Shown: one piece after another, positions 46,978 to 57,593 of the stretch
Position numbering within the stretch: the first letter of the stretch is position 1
How the letters are laid out: the number at the start of each line of letters is the position of its first letter
Source of the DNA: Neoechinorhynchus agilis
Lineage: Eukaryota > Acanthocephala
DNA length: 64,000 nucleotides
Direction of reading: 5' to 3'
NCBI GenBank assembly: GCA_051530055.1
Contig: CM121341.1
Coordinates: 7,812,001 to 7,876,000, forward strand
The notes under the pieces: generated by a model
What the model was told of the DNA's origin: nothing
Database searches by the model: none
The model's input: the letters and a program-made list of their open reading frames with translations, nothing else
Made by a program: the position numbers and the translations under genes

Positions 46978-47312
46978 TGTTAGACGTTCGCACTGATAAG
47001 TTTTATTGGAATTTTAAAATCTCTGTCACAAATAAAATATGCGAGTTGACGAAATGGCCTTTTTGATTGGACTTGTTAGCTCGTTTCAGCGGCTTTAAAA
47101 TTCAAATGCAAATATAATCGAGAACGACAGAATCAAATGACCAATAAGAAAATATTGCGACATTCTGAGTGTTTTTGTTTACCTTTTTCGCCACCTTATT
47201 TGTCATTTGTCAAAGTGAATACAAACCAAAGAAAATCGTAAACAAGACTTTTACATGTTGTTTGTTGTCGCAAAAATCGGACTAAAACCAGCTACTTTTT
47301 AAATTCAAAGCG

Positions 47313-47676
47313 ATGTTCTTCGCTTGGTTCGTCTTCGTAGCAATCGTATCAACGTTCAATCAAGCGTTTTGTCTTAACGTAGGTTTGTTGTTTGTTTTCC
47401 TCGATTCTGCAAGTTGAACAATTGATTTTTAGGCAAAAGAGAATGCATTCTCTTTGAGATTCCAAATGGAAGTAAGTTCTTCATTTCTCCAAAGTACGCT
47501 TTAAATTCAGTTCAGAGAGTGCAGCAATCGAGGAAATTATCGCTGGTGAAGTAATGCCCAAGCGAAAATTTACAGTCATCATCGAACCTGCCTGTAAGAA
47601 ATCTTGTCCGCAGGTAACGAAGAAAGATCATTTCAAACCGACGATGCCTTTTCGTCGCCCATTGACTTACAAGTAG
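47313..47676 (+). CDS. Small secreted protein, three exons
   Basis: Exons 47313-47382, 47433-47471 and 47516-47676 with GT-AG introns of 50 and 44 nt give 89 residues. Residues 1-20 form a clear signal peptide (MFFAWFVFVAIVS, then FNQAFC). The mature part starts near LNVGKRECILFEIPNG and continues KFTVIIEPACKKSCPQ, with three Cys, then a basic tail ending RRPLTYK. It could be a short extracellular domain or a truncated GOLD/ML-like protein; I do not assign a family. The 357-bp LINE-derived array begins 14 bp after the stop, so an original C-terminal part may have been lost. Confidence 0.6.
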
Positions 47677-47689
47677 CTGGCCTTTAGAG

Positions 47690-48535
47690 AATTTTATTAG
47701 TCTAAAATTAAAGTAGTGAGATTTTGTGTTTGCGGTCCAGAACTCGTGCATTATAGAATAAATCGTTGTTTTCGGTCAAACGAACAAAAAGAAATCCAAT
47801 TAAGCGCAAATAAAGGCCTTTTTTAGAGAGTTCTTGTTATTTAGCCCTTGTCCCGCACAATGGCGGGTCGGCTTTTATCGATCTAACCCTCCATTTTTCT
47901 CTGTCATGTGCCATATCCAGGTTTGCAGCCTTGAGGTTCTGGTATAAGGCGTCCAGCCTTCTTTGCCTCCATCGTCTTCCTTGGATTTGGATTCCAAGAC
48001 GCCTTTTGATGATTGTGTCGCCATTAGCTTTTAATGGTCCTGTAGAGAATTTTATTAGTCTAAAATTAAAGTAGTGAGATTTTGTGTTTGCGGTCCAGAA
48101 CTCGTGCATTATAGAATAAATCGTTGTTTTCGGTCAAACGAACAAAAAGAAATCCAATTAAGCGCAAATAAAGGCCTTTTTAGAGAGTTCTTGTTATTTA
48201 GCCCTTGTCCCGCACAATGGCGGGTCGGCTTTTATCGATCTAACCCTCCATTTTTCTCTGTCATGTGCCATATCCAGGTTTGCAGCCTTGAGGTTCTGGT
48301 ATAAGGCGTCCAGCCTTCTTTGCCTCCATCGTCTTCCTTGGATTTGGATTCCAAGACGCCTTTTGATGATTGTGTCGCCATTAGCTTTTAATGGTCCTGT
48401 AGAGAATTTTATTAGTCTAAAATTAAAGTAGTGAGATTTTGTGTTTGCGGTCCAGAACTCGTGCATTATAGAATAAATCGTTGTTTTCGGTCAAACGAAC
48501 AAAAAGAAATCCAATTAGGCGCAAATAAACAAATG
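47690..48535 (-). repeat. 357-bp tandem repeat of a LINE 3' end, about 2.4 copies
   Basis: Each full unit encodes on the minus strand (47837-48109 and 48194-48466) a tail with GDTIIKRRLGIQIQGRRWRQ, DALYQNLKAANLDMAHDREKW and KADPPLCGTR. This matches the C-terminal pattern GRP-RW..D...L......DR..WR...ADP found at the end of RTE/CR1-type LINE reverse transcriptases. The two units are almost identical, so the tandem duplication is recent. Confidence 0.8.
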
Positions 48536-48600
48536 ATCAGTTGCTATGGAAACCGAAACTAGGAAATCTATGAACAAAGTCTAACTGGTCGGTTTAAAGA

Positions 48601-49320
48601 ATGCGAAGGCGTGTTCCGGATCCCGCTGTTTTTATACCAAATTTAAGGAAAGTATTCATGCAAACCCTAGAAGAGGAGCGAATTCGAAAGCTTGAAAATG
48701 ACACCAAAATTGACATTGTGATGAATCAACGGATATTTGATTACGATCAATTCAGTCAATTGGTTAAGGCAGCAGACCTACAGCCTCTAGACGGAGTTTG
48801 TCAATTGAACCCGAACAAAGAGTATTTGGTTGACGAACACGAAGTGTTTAAGTTGAACAAGATCATAGCGAAACAAATGGACGAAAAGTTTGTTGTTGGA
48901 CCGAATGAGAGGATAGCTGATGCCTACGCGATCAATCCTCATCAAATTGAGATAAATTTAAGAGAACAAAGCCAAAAAGAAAGTGATACAATTGTGAACG
49001 CTGGAGATTACACCAAGAAATACAGTACACTGCCAGAAAATGAACGTCTTAGTTTCATAATGTCTACGGTAGATAAGATAATGGAAGTCTATTCAGTGGA
49101 ACTTCCTCCTACACAACTCATTGAAGATTGTATCCAGTTCTTTAAATGCTATGAAGGATTTGATGCTCTAAGAAAAGTGATTGAATTCATTGCTGATCAT
49201 CCACGATCACGACTTGCTATCAGCTTTATTGATTCGTCCAAGAGGAATACACTTTTGGAGATTTCAAACGACCTAAATGACACTACCCTCGCTAAGAAAT
49301 TGTTGAAATTAATGACTTGA
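48601..49320 (+). CDS. DNAAF19: CCDC103/DNAAF19-like dynein arm attachment factor
   Basis: CCDC103 is needed to attach outer dynein arms to ciliary axonemes. The N-terminus fits the Dynein_attach_N region: a helix EEERIRKLENDTKIDIVMNQ, then FDYDQFSQLVKAADLQPLDG, which parallels vertebrate ENDAKFRAVEQ..TYEEFRDIV.ASHLKPLE. The C-terminal part from about residue 140 (LPENERLSFIMSTVDKIMEV, LDEALRKVIEFIADH-like helices, KRNTLLEISNDLN, AKKLLKLMT) fits an RPAP3_C-like helical domain. 239 residues, close to the human protein (242). Single exon, cytosolic. Its presence implies the organism builds motile cilia. Confidence 0.8.
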   Translation: MRRRVPDPAVFIPNLRKVFMQTLEEERIRKLENDTKIDIVMNQRIFDYDQFSQLVKAADLQPLDGVCQLNPNKEYLVDEHEVFKLNKIIAKQMDEKFVVGPNERIADAYAINPHQIEINLREQSQKESDTIVNAGDYTKKYSTLPENERLSFIMSTVDKIMEVYSVELPPTQLIEDCIQFFKCYEGFDALRKVIEFIADHPRSRLAISFIDSSKRNTLLEISNDLNDTTLAKKLLKLMT

Positions 49321-50274
49321 AAGGGTAGTTTTTTTCTATAAAACAGTTTGCGACAACGTATTTGCGTTCCACTATCATTTCTATTCTAACAAAAAACATT
49401 AGATCCGATATTTCGGCGCCTCACGCCTTCTTCAGGTTCCTTGATACTCTAAAACACACAAAGGGAGTTCACAAGAGGTCCATGCTCCCTGTCAATTCGT
49501 CTCGGCGGTTCAGGTTTTCCCGTTCGCGGCCGAGATCCCCACTTGCACCCGACCGCACTACCCAATCACGGTTGATCAGCAGAGCTTCCGAGATAGAGAG
49601 TTCAATGGGATCTGATGCCCACCGGGTGATACACGGAATCGCGAAAAACGCTATTTGAAGTTGCAAAAACTTGGTTGAATGTTTTCTCGATTTTAGACGT
49701 TTTTCGTGTTTTTAATATTTAAATGTTTTCTCGATTTTAGACGTTTTTCGTGTTTTGAAACGTGCTTCCGAAATATCGAATTTAACCAATTTCCTTTTTT
49801 GCAGCATAGAGTGTCGTTATTGTTCTTAACAGTAACTGTCATTCCCAAATCGATCTCAAAAATCAGTGGTTTTTGATTTTTTAGACGTTGAGGGACACAC
49901 ACACACAATCTTTTATTGAATCCGATGCTCCCTGTCAATTTGGGATTATCTCGTTCGAAAGTGAACAAAAGGTTATATTTCTTCGGAGATGTGTTTCGAA
50001 CGAGATAATCCCAAATTGACAGGGAGCATGGACCTCTTGTGAACTCCCTTTGTGTGTTTTAGAGTCGCCGAAATATCGGATTCAATGAAAGATTGTGTGT
50101 GTCCCTCAACGTCTAAAAAATCAAAAACCATATACATGAGGATACACAATAAAGAGGCCTTCAATCAGCTCAAAAACATTAGAGTTTTGTGTATTATGTG
50201 GATGCTCCACCCCCCCCCCTCCAATTTAAACTATTCAAATCGTCTAGTCTTCGTACACTAGTCTCACACGCAGC
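49321..50274. mobile_element. Nested foldback fragments with a hammerhead-like core
   Basis: Blocks containing AGGGAGCATGGACCTCTTGT and GTGTGTTTTAGAGT occur at 49440-49500 and, inverted, at 50015-50075. A second inverted pair (ACGTTGAGGGACACACAC and complement) spans 49886-49960 and 49990-50125. Together they form an imperfect long palindrome with internal deletions. A short CG-free C-tract sits at 50209-50219. Confidence 0.7.
49407..49435 (-). ncRNA. Hammerhead-like core with GC-rich stem II
   Basis: Minus strand: CTGAAGA (49435-49429), A, stem II GGCG-TGAGG-CGCC (4 perfect pairs), GAAA, TATC ending at 49407. Both core boxes are complete; AUAU is self-complementary. Stem I pairs poorly (only the first and the outer pairs), so this copy may be inactive. 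Confidence 0.55.
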
Positions 50275-52248
50275 TTACGATCTGCCACCACTACGGCGAG
50301 TAGGTGGCACATACGTGGAATCACTACCATTGGTCTCATCGATTTCATCCTCTTCAATATGAAAAGGTTCGTCTACGATTGTCTCTAGTGCTCGAGTGAA
50401 TAATGGTTTTTTGCATTTTCCATGAGGATCCGCAGTTCGAGAGCGTTGCCGAAAACGAGTATCTGTCGGACCGTTTCGAGCGTGGACGTTGCGGTCGCAA
50501 TTTACTGCGCGTTTCGTTAACTGATCCAGCAATTGATTGAATTCTCTAAGGTAAGCTCGTCTTGCGTAGACTTTTTTGAAAGTGCATGATTTTGCGTATT
50601 GACTAATATCGTCCCGGATGGTTGAATCGCCAACTCGACATAACTCACATGCAACAATGACCGATTCCTTCGAGGCAAATAGCATCGATTTTGTTCCAAG
50701 GACCTTTTTAGCCAATGATGCGATCATACCGTCTCGTCCCATCACACTATCGATACTTAGAACAGTCTGGAGGAATAATGAGCCAACTGGATCGTTCATA
50801 AGAACGCATAGCTCTTCGCTGTTTAGATTGTCGACACTTTCTCGGATCAATATATTGAATTCTCTTGAGTCAGCTAATGTGTAAATAACGGCTACACCGG
50901 ACGGACAACATTCAGTGATCTTAGGTCTCGCAGCGTTCGCCCGTTTCCATTGGATAACGCACCGTACGAATTGTTCCGGACTGTTTTCACAACGGAAAAT
51001 AAAAAGAAGGTTTTTGTAGAACACTGAGACGTTATGTTTGTAAGTGCTGAAGCATTTGATGATTGCTATAAGAAGTTTCGGTTTGTTTAGCCGTAGACAA
51101 GTATTAATGACATCAATTGATTGAAGATAATCAGCCAAAATCTTTAACTCAGACGGACTACCTATCGATGAAGCGCATTTTGCCAGAAGGATACTTGAAG
51201 AATCGATATCGTACTTGTTCATAAACCGAGTACAGAATTGGTGAGTTAGGTATTGACGAGTTTCGCGATGTGATTCAATTATTTGCAGAATCAGAGGTTG
51301 GGCAACCTTACTGCGTCCATGGTCGAGCAACGTGAGAGAAAAGATTTTTAAAAAAGTTCCGAGGGAAGAGAATGAGACTCGACCATGGCGATGCGTATCG
51401 GCGGTCAATGGATCGAAACTCGATTCTGTATGGATAAGATTGAACGTTTTCACGATGAATCGATTGACAAAACCAACGAAACCGAATCTATCACATGCCA
51501 TAATGAGAAACGTAAACACAGGACACACGATTGGGTCCGTACAAGCTGTTGTGCAATTCGTTTCTGAGAACTTAAAAGCAAGAGACACAATCATCTTTGT
51601 GACATCGAAATGCTTGCCAAAATCAAAAATCTTCCTTCGCTTCATCGCCCTTTGTTCATCGTCGTTCGTATTACCATTCGAATTGCCATATAACAATTTC
51701 TCCAGCTCAACTCGATGTTCGAAAAATGTCTTTAAGACATTGTAGAGAATGGACATCACGCTTTTCACGGTTCTGTATCGAGAAAAGTTCGTCACGATGT
51801 GATTGTAGGCTTTGTCGAAGTGTAAAGCGAAGAAATTAACTTCCGTTAGCGCATACTTTGCATCTTTAACGAAGTCAGGAGCCCGGCAAAACAGTATTTG
51901 AATGATCTCACACATCGTAGGCGAATTGAGCAATATATCAGTGTTGATTGCGAAAATTGTATTAAAAAACGGCATTAACGGCTTGGCACCCGATAATTTG
52001 AGTATTGATAAAAGATTTTTCTTCAGATGTTTCTTTTCCAAATGGAAATTCAAGAAATGTGGCATGGATATCAGGTATTGAAAAATTAAGTGCTCTTGTT
52101 CAGATCCTTGTGTTACTTGGATTTTGGCCGCCAATGAACAACAGTAAGATGCCGAATCGTATTGCCATTGGTTCAATGTGTTGCTTGTATTGCGTTTCAA
52201 CCGAGATTTACTAGTGCTTCTTTTTAATCTCTTGGGCGGTTTAGGCAT
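50275..52248 (-). CDS. Large helical protein, possibly NOP9-like
   Basis: A single-exon ORF of 657 residues from the ATG at 52248 (MPKPPKRLKRSTSKSRLKRN). A further in-frame ATG at 52350 would add 34 residues of unlikely sequence. The N-terminus is strongly basic (nucleolar-type signal). The body is all-helical with repeated units. Near residues 515-590, ELCVLMNDPVGSLFLQTVLS and LFASKESVIVACELC resemble Pumilio-type repeats in which a 'D..G...L' helix is followed by a conserved-contact helix, as in NOP9 of the small-subunit processome. The tail is acidic with EEDEIDETNGSDS. The NOP9 assignment is tentative; another HEAT/PUF-like nucleolar factor is possible. Confidence 0.6.
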   Translation of the reverse strand: MPKPPKRLKRSTSKSRLKRNTSNTLNQWQYDSASYCCSLAAKIQVTQGSEQEHLIFQYLISMPHFLNFHLEKKHLKKNLLSILKLSGAKPLMPFFNTIFAINTDILLNSPTMCEIIQILFCRAPDFVKDAKYALTEVNFFALHFDKAYNHIVTNFSRYRTVKSVMSILYNVLKTFFEHRVELEKLLYGNSNGNTNDDEQRAMKRRKIFDFGKHFDVTKMIVSLAFKFSETNCTTACTDPIVCPVFTFLIMACDRFGFVGFVNRFIVKTFNLIHTESSFDPLTADTHRHGRVSFSSLGTFLKIFSLTLLDHGRSKVAQPLILQIIESHRETRQYLTHQFCTRFMNKYDIDSSSILLAKCASSIGSPSELKILADYLQSIDVINTCLRLNKPKLLIAIIKCFSTYKHNVSVFYKNLLFIFRCENSPEQFVRCVIQWKRANAARPKITECCPSGVAVIYTLADSREFNILIRESVDNLNSEELCVLMNDPVGSLFLQTVLSIDSVMGRDGMIASLAKKVLGTKSMLFASKESVIVACELCRVGDSTIRDDISQYAKSCTFKKVYARRAYLREFNQLLDQLTKRAVNCDRNVHARNGPTDTRFRQRSRTADPHGKCKKPLFTRALETIVDEPFHIEEDEIDETNGSDSTYVPPTRRSGGRS

Positions 52249-52350
52249 TCTGAAATGAGAGAAAGTGGAGAATGGCGACAGTGGACAATTTAAGACGACG
52301 ATCTCGACACTTTGTGCATAAAAAATTTTAAGGTTCAATCCGATATGCAC

Positions 52351-52814
52351 CGGATCATATAAGCAAAAACATTTGTTTCGGATCTTTAGAATTCGGTTAG
52401 AAATTAAACGGATCCTTCTACAATGTCAGGAAGCAACAGAAAAACTCAATAATTGATGGGGTGTGTTTTTTGAAATGTAGAGCCTCATATTTCTTAAACA
52501 TTTCAAAATCAGCCTTATGAAGGAGCTACGTTTCAGGGAAAATCAGTCGCCGCGAGGAGTGTTTTCAATGAAAAGAGTTTTAGGTTCCCTTTGTGAGAAA
52601 GCCGTTTTAAAAAATTTGAAGATGCTCGTGAGACAGTCTCAAGGGCGGTAGGTTGATTAATGATTATCTAAGGTCGATAAAAGCAACAACAAAAAACTCA
52701 CCATGAAATCAATACTCTCGATCAATTTCTACCGAACAAAAAAAATTAAGGAGTTAAAAAGTCGTCTAGGAGCGTTCAAGGAACAATTTATAATTGAAAA
52801 ATTTGATATGGACG
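52351..52814. other. Intergenic; leader of the 304-bp array
   Basis: 52703-52814 opens a frame (MKSILSINFYRTKKIKELKS) that continues into the first satellite unit to 53047. Because the array repeats the later part, I treat it as non-coding. Confidence 0.35.
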
Positions 52815-54045
52815 CTAATAGATTTTCTCTCGATGTAAACGGAGAGACGGAAAAAAAGGAATTCAAGATTCAAATGACGGAAAATAACGAACATTATAAA
52901 CAAAAAAGGAGTAATCCACAAATGTTGTCAAATTTTTCATTCAATAAAATATCGAAGCACTCAACGTTTCTATGGCAACGACGAAAAACGCCTTCCATTC
53001 GCTCGAGGATTCAGCATTCCACCGATAAAAATCAATTTTATCCTTAAAAGTAGAGAAAAAAATCAATTGTAATGTCGATGAGAAAAGACAAAACATTTTC
53101 CGACGGTACCAATCGTTCGCTAATAGATTTTCTCTCGATGTAAACGGAGAGACGGAAAAAAAGGAATTCAAGATTCAAATGACGGAAAATAACGAACATT
53201 ATAAACAAAAAAGGAGTAATCCACAAATGTTGTCAAATTTTTCATTCAAGAAAATATCGAAGCACTCAACGTTTCTATGGCAACGACGAAAAACGCCTTC
53301 CATTCGCTCGAGGATTCAGCATTCCACCGATAAAAATCAATTTTATCCTTAAAAGTAGAGAAAAAAATCAATTGTAATGTCGATGAGAAAAGACAAAACA
53401 TTTTCCGACGGTACCAATCGTTCGCTAATAGATTTTCTCTCGATGTAAACGGAGAGACGGAAAAAAGGAATTCAAGATTCAAATGACGGAAAATAACGAA
53501 CATTATAAACAAAAAAGGAGTAATCCACAAATGTTGTCAAATTTTTCATTCAAGAAAATATCGAAGCACTCAACGTTTCTATGGCAACGACGAAAAACGC
53601 CTTCCATTCGCTCGAGGATTCAGCATTCCACCGATAAAAATCAATTTTATACTTAAAAGTAGAGAAAAAAATCAATTGTAATGTCGATGAGAAAAGACAA
53701 AACATTTTCCGACGGTACCAATCGTTCGCTAATAGATTTTCTCTCGATGTAAACGGAGAGACGGAAAAAAGGAATTCAAGATTCAAATGACGGAAAATAA
53801 CGAACATTATAAACAAAAAAGGAGTAATCCACAAATGTTGTCAAATTTTTCATTCAAGAAAATATCGAAGCACTCAACGTTTCTATGGCAACGACGAAAA
53901 ACGCCTTCCATTCGCTCGAGGATTCAGCATTCCACCGATAAAAATCAATTTTATACTTAAAAGTAGAGAAAAAAATCAATTGTAATGTCGATGAGAAAAG
54001 ACAAAACATTTTCCGACGGTACCAATCGTTCGCTAATAGATTTTC
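52815..54045. repeat. 304-bp tandem array, about 4 copies
   Basis: Units start at 52817, 53121, 53425 and 53729, with a fragment from 54033. The unit includes AATAGATTTTCTCTCGATGT, AACGTTTCTATGGCAACGAC and CCGACGGTACCAATCGTTCG. Copies are over 97 percent identical by eye. The minus-strand ORFs inside (for example 53246-53530) recur only because of the repeat. Confidence 0.92.
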
Positions 54046-54584
54046 TCATCCTTTTTAACAACTTTTCAGGCTTTTGAAACCTAAAATTTGCAACATTGGT
54101 CCTCAATTTTTATAAGATAATTAATATAAATGAAAAATCAACTCTCCATAAATCTAAAATGTAATGTCGAGGCCGTGAAGAATACAAAAAAGAAGAATAA
54201 AAGTTTGTTGGATAGCCAGAAATCTATAAAGGAAAGCTAAAAAAATTGAAATATCACAATTAGAGACGCTGAGGATAGACTGCATAAAACGGAAAAGAGT
54301 TCTAAAAAACGGCTCATTACTTTTCTTACCAACTAGCAAAATCCGAAATTCTTAACGTTAAAGATCCAAGAAATCCATCAAACGTCCAGGAGAGTTCAGA
54401 GCAAAAAATCGTCGGAAAGCGCTCGCCGCCCAAAAATTGCACGTTCGCAGCGTAGGTCCATGGACACGAACAAAGCGTTACGTCATCAAAAAAAACGTTG
54501 CTGCAAATTTGAACATAAAAAAAAGGCGAATTAAATTGTTGGGCGTCAGAACTGACCAAAATTAGAATCAAAGTATACAAATCA
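54046..54584. other. Intergenic, no gene seen
   Basis: ORFs at 54154-54580 (-) are hydrophobic and unsupported. Confidence 0.35.
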
Positions 54585-57270
54585 CCAATAAATAATCAAT
54601 AGATAATGAAAAAGGCGAAAATGTTCTTGCAAATTCGAATAAAAAAAGGAGAATTAAACGGTTGGGCGTCAGAACTGACCATAATTAGAATCAAAGTATA
54701 CAAATCACCAATAAATAATCAATAGATAATAAAAAAGGCGAAAATGTTCTTGCAAATTCGAATAAAAAAAAGGAGAATTAAACGGTTAGGCGTCAGAACT
54801 GACCAAAATTAGAATCAAAGTATACAAATCACCAATAAATAATCAATAGATAATAAAAAAAGGCGAAAATGTTGTTGCAAATTCGAATAAAAAAAGGAGA
54901 ATTAAACGGTTGGGCGTCAAAACTGAATAAAATTAGAATCAGAGTATACAAATCACCAATAAATAATCAATAGATAATAAAAAAAGGCGAAAATGTTCTT
55001 GCAAATTCGAATAAAAAAAGGAGAATTAAACTGTTGGGCGTCAAAACTGAACAAAATTAGAATCAGAGTATACAAATCACCAATAAATAATCAATAGATA
55101 ATAAAAAAAGGCGAAAATGTTCTTGCAAATTCGAATAAAAAAAGGAGAATTAAATTGTTGGGCGTCAAAACTGAACAAAATTAGAATCAGAGTATACAAA
55201 TCACCAATAAATAATCAATAGATAATAAAAAAGGAAAATGTTTTGCAAATTCGAATAAAAAAAGGAGAATTAAATTGTTGGGCGTCAGAACTGACAAAAT
55301 TAGAATCAAAGTATACAAATCACCAATAAATAATCAATAGATAAATAACAAAGGCGAAAATATTGTTGCAAATTCGAATAAAAAAAGGAGAATTAAACGG
55401 TTAGGCGTCAGAACTGACCATAATTAGAATTAAAGTATACAAATCACCAATAAATAATCAATAGATAATAAAAAAAAGGCGAAAATGTTGTTGCAAATTC
55501 GAATAAAAAAAAGGACAATTAAACCGTTGGGCGTCAAAACTGAATAAAATTAGAATCAGAGTATACAAATCACCAATAAATAATCAATAGATAATAAAAA
55601 AGGCGAAAATGTTCTTGCAAATTCGAATAAAAAAAAGGAGAATTAAATTGTTGGGCGTCAGAACTGACCAAAATTAGAATCAAAGTATACAAATCACCAA
55701 TAAATAATCAATAGATAAATAACAAAGGCGAAAATATTGTTGCAAATTCGAATAAAAAAAGGAGAATTAAACGGTTAGGCGTCAGAACTGACCATAATTA
55801 GAATCAGAGTATACAAATCACCAATAAATAATCAATAGATAAAAAAAAGGCGAAAATGTTGTTGCAAATTCGAATAAAAAAAGGAGAATTAAACGGTTAG
55901 GCGTCAAAACTGACCATAATTAGAATCAGAGTATACAAATCACCAATAAATAATCAATAGATAATAAAAAAGGCGAAAATGTTGTTGCAAATTCGAATAA
56001 AAAAAGGAGAATTAAACGGTTAGGCGTCAGAACTGACCATAATTAGAATCAGAGTATACAAATCACCAATAAATAATCAATAGATAATAAAAAAAGGCGA
56101 AAATGTTCTTGCAAATTCGAATAAAAAAGGAGAATTAAACTGTTGGGCGTCAAAACTGAATAAAATTAGAATCAGAGTATACAAATCACCAATAAATAAT
56201 CAATAGATAATAAAAAAGGCGAAAATGTTGTTGCAAATTCGAATAAAAAAAAGGAGAATTAAATTGTTGGGCGTCAGAACTGACCAAAATTAGAATCAAA
56301 GTATACAAATCACCAATAAATAATCAATAGATAAATAACAAAGGCGAAAATATTGTTGCAAATTCGAATAAAAAAAGGAGAATTAAACGGTTAGGCGTCA
56401 GAACTGACCATAATTAGAATCAGAGTATACAAATCACCAATAAATAATCAATGATAAAAAAAGGAAAATGTTTTGCAATTCGAATAAAAAAAGGAGATTA
56501 AATTGTTGGGCGTCAAAACTGAATAAAATTAGAATCAGAGTATACAAATCACCAATAAATAATCAATAGATAATAAAAAAAGGCGAAAATGTTGTTGCAA
56601 ATTCGAATAAAAAAAAGGACAATTAAACCGTTGGGCGTCAAAACTGAATAAAATTAGAATCAGAGTATACAAATCACCAATAAATAATCAATAGATAATA
56701 AAAAAGGCGAAAATGTTGTTGCAAATTCGAATAAAAAAAGGAGAATTAAACGGTTGGGCGTCAGAACTGACCATAATTAGAATCAGAGTATACAAATCAC
56801 GAATAAATAATCAATAGATAAATAACAAAGGCGAAAATATTGTTGCAAATTCGAATAAAAAAAGGAGAATTAAACGGTTAGGCGTCAGAACTGACCATAA
56901 TTAGAATTAAAGTATACAAATCACCAATAAATAATCAATAGATAATAAAAAAAGGCGAAAATGTTGTTGCAAATTCGAATAAAAAAAAGGACAATTAAAC
57001 CGTTGGGCGTCAAAACTGAATAAAATTAGAATCAGAGTATACAAATCACCAATAAATAATCAATAGATAAATAACAAAGGCGAAAATATTGTTGCAAATT
57101 CGAATAAAAAAAGGAGAATTAAACGGTTAGGCGTCAGAACTGACCATAATTAGAATTAAAGTATACAAATCACCAATAAATAATCAATAGATAATAAAAA
57201 AAAGGCGAAAATGTTGTTGCAAATTCGAATAAAAAAAAGGAGAATTAAACGGTTAGGCGTCAGAACTGAA
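54585..57270. repeat. About 122-bp satellite array, 22 copies
   Basis: The unit includes GGCGAAAATGTTGTTGCAAA, TTAGGCGTCAGAACTGACCA and ATCACCAATAAATAATCAAT. There are several unit variants (GTTGGGCGTCAAAACTGAAT against GGTTAGGCGTCAGAACTGAC; AATAACAAAGG against AATAAAAAAGG) arranged in mixed order, hinting at higher-order duplication. Two short stretches (55225-55300 and 56450-56500) have clusters of single-base losses. Confidence 0.95.
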
Positions 57271-57593
57271 AGCTTAAAAATGGACTTCATTGAAGGAGAA
57301 TTTATCAAGGCTTCGATCGGTGGTCGTTCACTAATAGATTGCGTCCTTCAAAAGACTTTATATTGATTTATCGTTTCTATTGAAGATAAAATGTCAGATT
57401 TGATCGTAAATTTCGATTTAATAGAGTCACCTGAAGAGAATTTTGACGAACTTTATAAAATGACGTAATTATATTCTGCTTTATTTTCTTTCAGGCTACA
57501 AACCAATGGATCGTGAAAGTCGATAAACAATAAATCGGGTTTAAATTTTTTTTAAAATCGCAGTATTTTAGAATTTTTCTCAGTGTTCTGATT
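57271..57593. promoter_or_regulatory. MCM2 upstream region
   Basis: 323 bp between the satellite and the MCM2 ATG. No clear E2F-type site is seen. Confidence 0.25.

Noticed and set aside
50209-50219. Run of C as a G-quadruplex candidate
   Set aside because: A single C run without the needed four tracts.
51332-51745. Plus-strand 137-residue ORF
   Set aside because: Shadow of the long minus-strand gene at 50275-52248.
52703-53834. ORFs of 94-114 residues on both strands
   Set aside because: They follow the 304-bp tandem repeat and recur identically in each unit.
54585-57270. Possible CRISPR-like array because of regular units
   Set aside because: Units are contiguous with no unique spacers, and the DNA is clearly eukaryotic.
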